Shown here in pieces: positions 11,725 to 12,343 of a stretch of 12,343 bases of DNA (position 1 is the stretch's first letter; every line of letters starts with the position of its first letter). Position numbers and translations under genes: made by a program. Below the pieces are notes generated by a model. The model was given only the letters and a program-made list of their open reading frames with translations, did not search any database and had not been told where the DNA came from. Source of the DNA: Lachnospiraceae bacterium UBA6987 (GTDB lineage Bacteria; Bacillota; Clostridia; Lachnospirales; Lachnospiraceae). The stretch covers positions 10,884 to 23,226 of the forward strand of contig DJYD01000037.1 of NCBI GenBank assembly GCA_002449955.1, read 5' to 3'.

Positions 11725-11910
11725 AGAGCTTTCGTAAAAACGGAAGCCCTGGTAGGCTTTATCAGCCTGCTCATCGTGGAACTGATGCCGAATCAGCTGA
11801 TCGGCATTTTCGGCGCCGCCAACGAGAGTCCGTATTATACGGAGTTTGCCGTCCGTTCTTTCCGGACCTATCTCTGCATGATGGTTTTTGCAACGGTCAA
11901 TAAAGGGACC
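11725..11910 (+). pseudogene. internal fragment of a MATE family efflux transporter
   Basis: The plus strand reads RAFVKTEALVGFISLLIVEL, MPNQLIGIFGAANESPYYTE, FAVRSFRTYLCMMVFATVNK and GT. This is a MATE-family segment from the middle of the protein. A transmembrane helix leads to the F-P-x-x-L/I-I-x-I-F-G motif, then Y-x-x-F-A-x-x-x-F-R and the next helix. About 62 codons survive of a protein of some 450. No start, no ribosome binding site and no continuation on either side are visible: left of it the frame dissolves, and right of it the sequence becomes the reverse of a minus-strand gene. It is the only transporter trace in the window and sits on the opposite strand from its neighbours. It is a stub left by deletion or rearrangement with a breakpoint near 11910. 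Confidence 0.72.
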
Positions 11911-12059
11911 TTGCCTTTTTTCATCACGGTGTACCAAAAGGTGTTGCCCTTGCCGCCGAGGATCAGATCCACGTCGTCCCGGTACGCCTGATAATACTCA
12001 AAGCCGCCGTTATCTTCGACAAGCTTTACAAAACGTTCTTCAAACACGGCTTCGCTCAT
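11868..12059 (-). pseudogene. 3'-truncated gene of unknown function
   Basis: The frame starts at ATG 12057-12059, overlapping the stop of the preceding gene as ATGA, and encodes 63 residues: MSEAVFEERFVKLVEDNGGF, then EYYQAYRDDVDLILGGKGNT and FWYTVMKKGK. The last 14 or so codons (KVPLLTVAKTIMQR, 11868-11910) are the reverse complement of the MATE remnant, so the native C-terminus was lost at a junction near 11910 and replaced by chance codons. The surviving part looks like a small alpha/beta protein, but I do not recognise it. A short product may still be made. Together with the preceding gene it formed a coupled pair. Confidence 0.6.
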
Positions 12060-12343
12060 TCGTGCATCAGAGCTTCCAGCTCAGCGTCGGATTTGACGGT
12101 GAGCTCATTTTCGTTATAGAAACGGGTAAGCAAGGTGGCGATGGCTTTTCCTTCGTAGGTGAAAATGAAATCGTAATAGCCGGGTTCGCATTCTTCCTTA
12201 TTCAGATAGAAGCTGCCCCATTCCGTTTCATCCGGTTTTTCCGCATCCTCGGGATAATGAAGATCGCAATAGTTCGCAAAGTTCGGATCGAGATCGGAGA
12301 ACTTGGCTGTGTTGTAATACTCCTGATCGTCGCGGTGCCTGAG
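12056..12343 (-). CDS. C-terminal part of an unrecognised protein (95 codons visible)
   Basis: The gene enters from the right edge, so its N-terminus is missing. The visible 95 residues contain DQEYYNTAKFSDLDPNFANY, DETEWGSFYLNKEECEPGYY, DFIFTYEGKAIATLLTRFYN and end in AELEALMHE. They are acidic and aromatic-rich with alternating strands; no membrane segment or motif is recognised. The codon pattern fits the GC-rich genes of the window. The TGA overlaps the ATG of the truncated gene (ATGA), so the two were translated together. Confidence 0.78.
   Translation of the reverse strand, partial: LRHRDDQEYYNTAKFSDLDPNFANYCDLHYPEDAEKPDETEWGSFYLNKEECEPGYYDFIFTYEGKAIATLLTRFYNENELTVKSDAELEALMHE

Noticed and set aside
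1..12343. CRISPR array, tRNA or rRNA gene, insertion sequence, riboswitch
   Set aside because: No regularly spaced direct repeats, cloverleaf, rRNA-like stretch, transposase or recognisable aptamer was seen on either strand.

Overview
The window looks like part of a chromosome from an anaerobic Firmicute, most likely a Lachnospiraceae-type Clostridium relative. The evidence is indirect. Almost every gene has a strong GGAGG-type ribosome binding site, promoters match the sigma-A consensus, and the protein families (TIGR04076, DUF4186, a YcjY-like hydrolase with a divergent LysR gene, a Fic protein with an N-terminal HTH, a tocopherol-cyclase-like protein) are familiar from that group. Base composition is GC-rich in most of the window (the line from 1021 is 38/60 G+C). 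It drops over about 2460-4320 (the line from 3421 is 21/60). All genes except the LysR regulator and one MATE transporter remnant lie on the minus strand.

Layout, left to right. (1) 1-2436: an alpha/beta hydrolase, cut by the window edge, and a small helical protein form one minus-strand unit. It diverges from a LysR-type regulator, and the shared intergenic region has a clear promoter and a T-N11-A inverted repeat. A flavin-dependent NAD(P)H oxidoreductase and a 68-residue protein follow; the oxidoreductase overlaps the LysR gene tail to tail by 44 bp. (2) 2460-4350: an AT-richer patch with a GNAT acetyltransferase, an unrecognised 298-residue protein, very small ORFs (one apparently frameshifted) and the C-terminal stub of an ATPase. 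(3) 4353-6777: a tight minus-strand operon in the order rhodanese lipoprotein, TIGR04076 protein, nitroreductase, YhcC-type radical SAM protein, small protein. It has its own promoter directly behind a terminator. (4) 6860-9364: an XRE-type HTH regulator with its own promoter and terminator, preceded by a four-gene operon (74 aa, 63 aa, DUF4186, 210 aa). (5) 9404-11604: a Fic AMP-transferase-type protein and a tocopherol-cyclase-like protein, each with its own promoter. (6) 11605-12343: a MATE efflux-pump remnant on the plus strand that runs into a truncated minus-strand gene, preceded by another gene cut by the window edge.

The genes do not form one obvious pathway. The most coherent group is the redox/sulfur operon at 4353-6777. 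A recurring theme is decay: several intergenic spaces hold C-terminal pieces of genes whose reading frame can be restored by one base. This points to an accessory, rearranging region or to single-base assembly errors. I did not find a convincing new defence or mobile system. The best candidates for new biology are the 298-residue protein, the YhcC C-terminal extension, and the DUF4186 operon of unknown small proteins.
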